Positions 63,518 to 64,000 of a stretch of 64,000 nt of DNA are shown in pieces; position 1 is the stretch's first letter, and each line of letters opens with the position of its first letter. Below the pieces are notes generated by a model. That model searched no databases. It had not been told where the DNA came from and saw only the letters and a program-made list of their open reading frames with translations. The stretch covers positions 1 through 64,000 of the forward strand of contig CAJXBG010000003.1 in assembly GCA_913050215.1 (NCBI GenBank). The letters run 5' to 3'. The DNA comes from an uncultured Gammaproteobacteria bacterium. Lineage in GTDB: Bacteria; Pseudomonadota; Gammaproteobacteria; Pseudomonadales; Azotimanducaceae. Made by a program: the position numbers and the translations under genes.

Positions 63518-64000
63518 TTACCGCTGAACGACACCTAAATCATCGGCAGTGAAAAGAGATAGGGTATTACTCCCGGACACTACTTTATATAGCGTTTCGA
63601 TTCTGTCGTTGCCCCAAAACACATGCTTGGCTTGTCCAGATTCAAAAACAAAAAAAGGCACTCCGAACACGCCATCAGCTTCGCTAAGCTTAGCAATCGT
63701 TACCATATCATCTTGATAGGCTCCGGAATCGCATGACGCTAACATTTCATCTGAATCAATCTCTAACGATTCAGCAATTTCTCTCAAAACATCTCGATCC
63801 AACACGTTTTTAGGCGCAGCGCCATCAAAACCAAATCGGGCATTAAACACTGCGTCCGCAAAGACCCATCCCTTGTCCTGATCTTTTGCGTATAAAAAAG
63901 CATGATGCGTTAACGGCCAATTTTCAGCAGGCATTTTCAAACCAGCCTTTTCTGCACTGAAATCAAGATCCTGAGGAATTGCTAAGTTTTTTGCGAAAGT
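63518..64000 (-). CDS. DsbA-fold protein, 2-hydroxychromene-2-carboxylate isomerase-like (partial)
   Basis: The frame is open past the right edge (at least 160 codons). GVFGVPFFVFESG then FWGNDRIETLYKVVSG is the typical C-terminal end of kappa-class GST/HCCA isomerases, which isomerise an aromatic side chain with glutathione in naphthalene-type degradation. An internal ATG at 63940 is not the real start, since conserved-looking sequence continues upstream. It fits the catabolic theme of the region. Confidence 0.8.
   Translation of the reverse strand, partial: TFAKNLAIPQDLDFSAEKAGLKMPAENWPLTHHAFLYAKDQDKGWVFADAVFNARFGFDGAAPKNVLDRDVLREIAESLEIDSDEMLASCDSGAYQDDMVTIAKLSEADGVFGVPFFVFESGQAKHVFWGNDRIETLYKVVSGSNTLSLFTADDLGVVQR

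Overview
The window looks like a chromosome segment of a marine-type gammaproteobacterium (Pseudomonadales/Cellvibrionales-like). This rests on gene order, not on a database search. Three conserved blocks are visible: glnE-ilvE-waaF-waaC-waaP; rppH-ptsP-lgt next to a HAD hydrolase; and ygfB(UPF0149)-pepP-ubi hydroxylase-gcvT-gcvH-gcvP, divergent from zapB-like/zapA-6S RNA-5-formyl-THF cyclo-ligase. No tRNA, rRNA, CRISPR array, transposase or phage gene was seen.

Left part (1-33.8 kb, housekeeping). The edge holds the apparent C-terminus of an outer-membrane beta-barrel protein and a small exported His/Cys protein. A minus-strand run follows: an orphan GspE-type ATPase, GlnE, IlvE, two heptosyltransferases and two LPS kinases, with no waaG between waaC and waaP. 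ArgA and IlvD lie on the plus strand; directly upstream of argA is a decayed 3' fragment of argE. HemE, a membrane adenylate cyclase, FabV, Lgt, PtsP and RppH are on the minus strand, then a HAD phosphatase and an imelysin-like lipoprotein. The glycine cleavage system (split P-protein), a ubiquinone hydroxylase, PepP and UPF0149 come next. The 6S RNA is intact. A 20-bp tandem duplication has rewritten the C-terminus of the cyclo-ligase. A 30-residue membrane microprotein and a peptide deformylase close this part.

Right part (34-64 kb, accessory). It is dominated by flavoenzymes and catabolic genes: two PPOX-type flavoproteins, a carotenoid cleavage oxygenase, two luciferase-like oxidoreductases and a Ddn-type protein of families often tied to cofactor F420, three Baeyer-Villiger monooxygenases (BVMOs), two SDRs, a lactonase-like amidohydrolase, a Tat-exported spermidine-dehydrogenase-like flavoprotein, a CoA-transferase, an EthD protein and a 2-hydroxychromene-2-carboxylate isomerase-like protein. 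LysR / BVMO / SDR / amidohydrolase reads as an alcohol -> ketone -> lactone -> hydroxyacid cassette.

Between these catabolic blocks (44.7-52.1 kb) sits a photoprotection/repair cluster: lipocalin, Lon-N-domain protein, an FeS-type (6-4) photolyase with a translationally coupled 96-aa partner, a DUF6482 protein, an unknown membrane protein, endonuclease VIII, DUF3429, cryptochrome DASH and DUF2256, the last four overlapping. No light-responsive regulator is visible in the window. Functions are read from motifs and remembered family sequences; no alignment or database search was possible.
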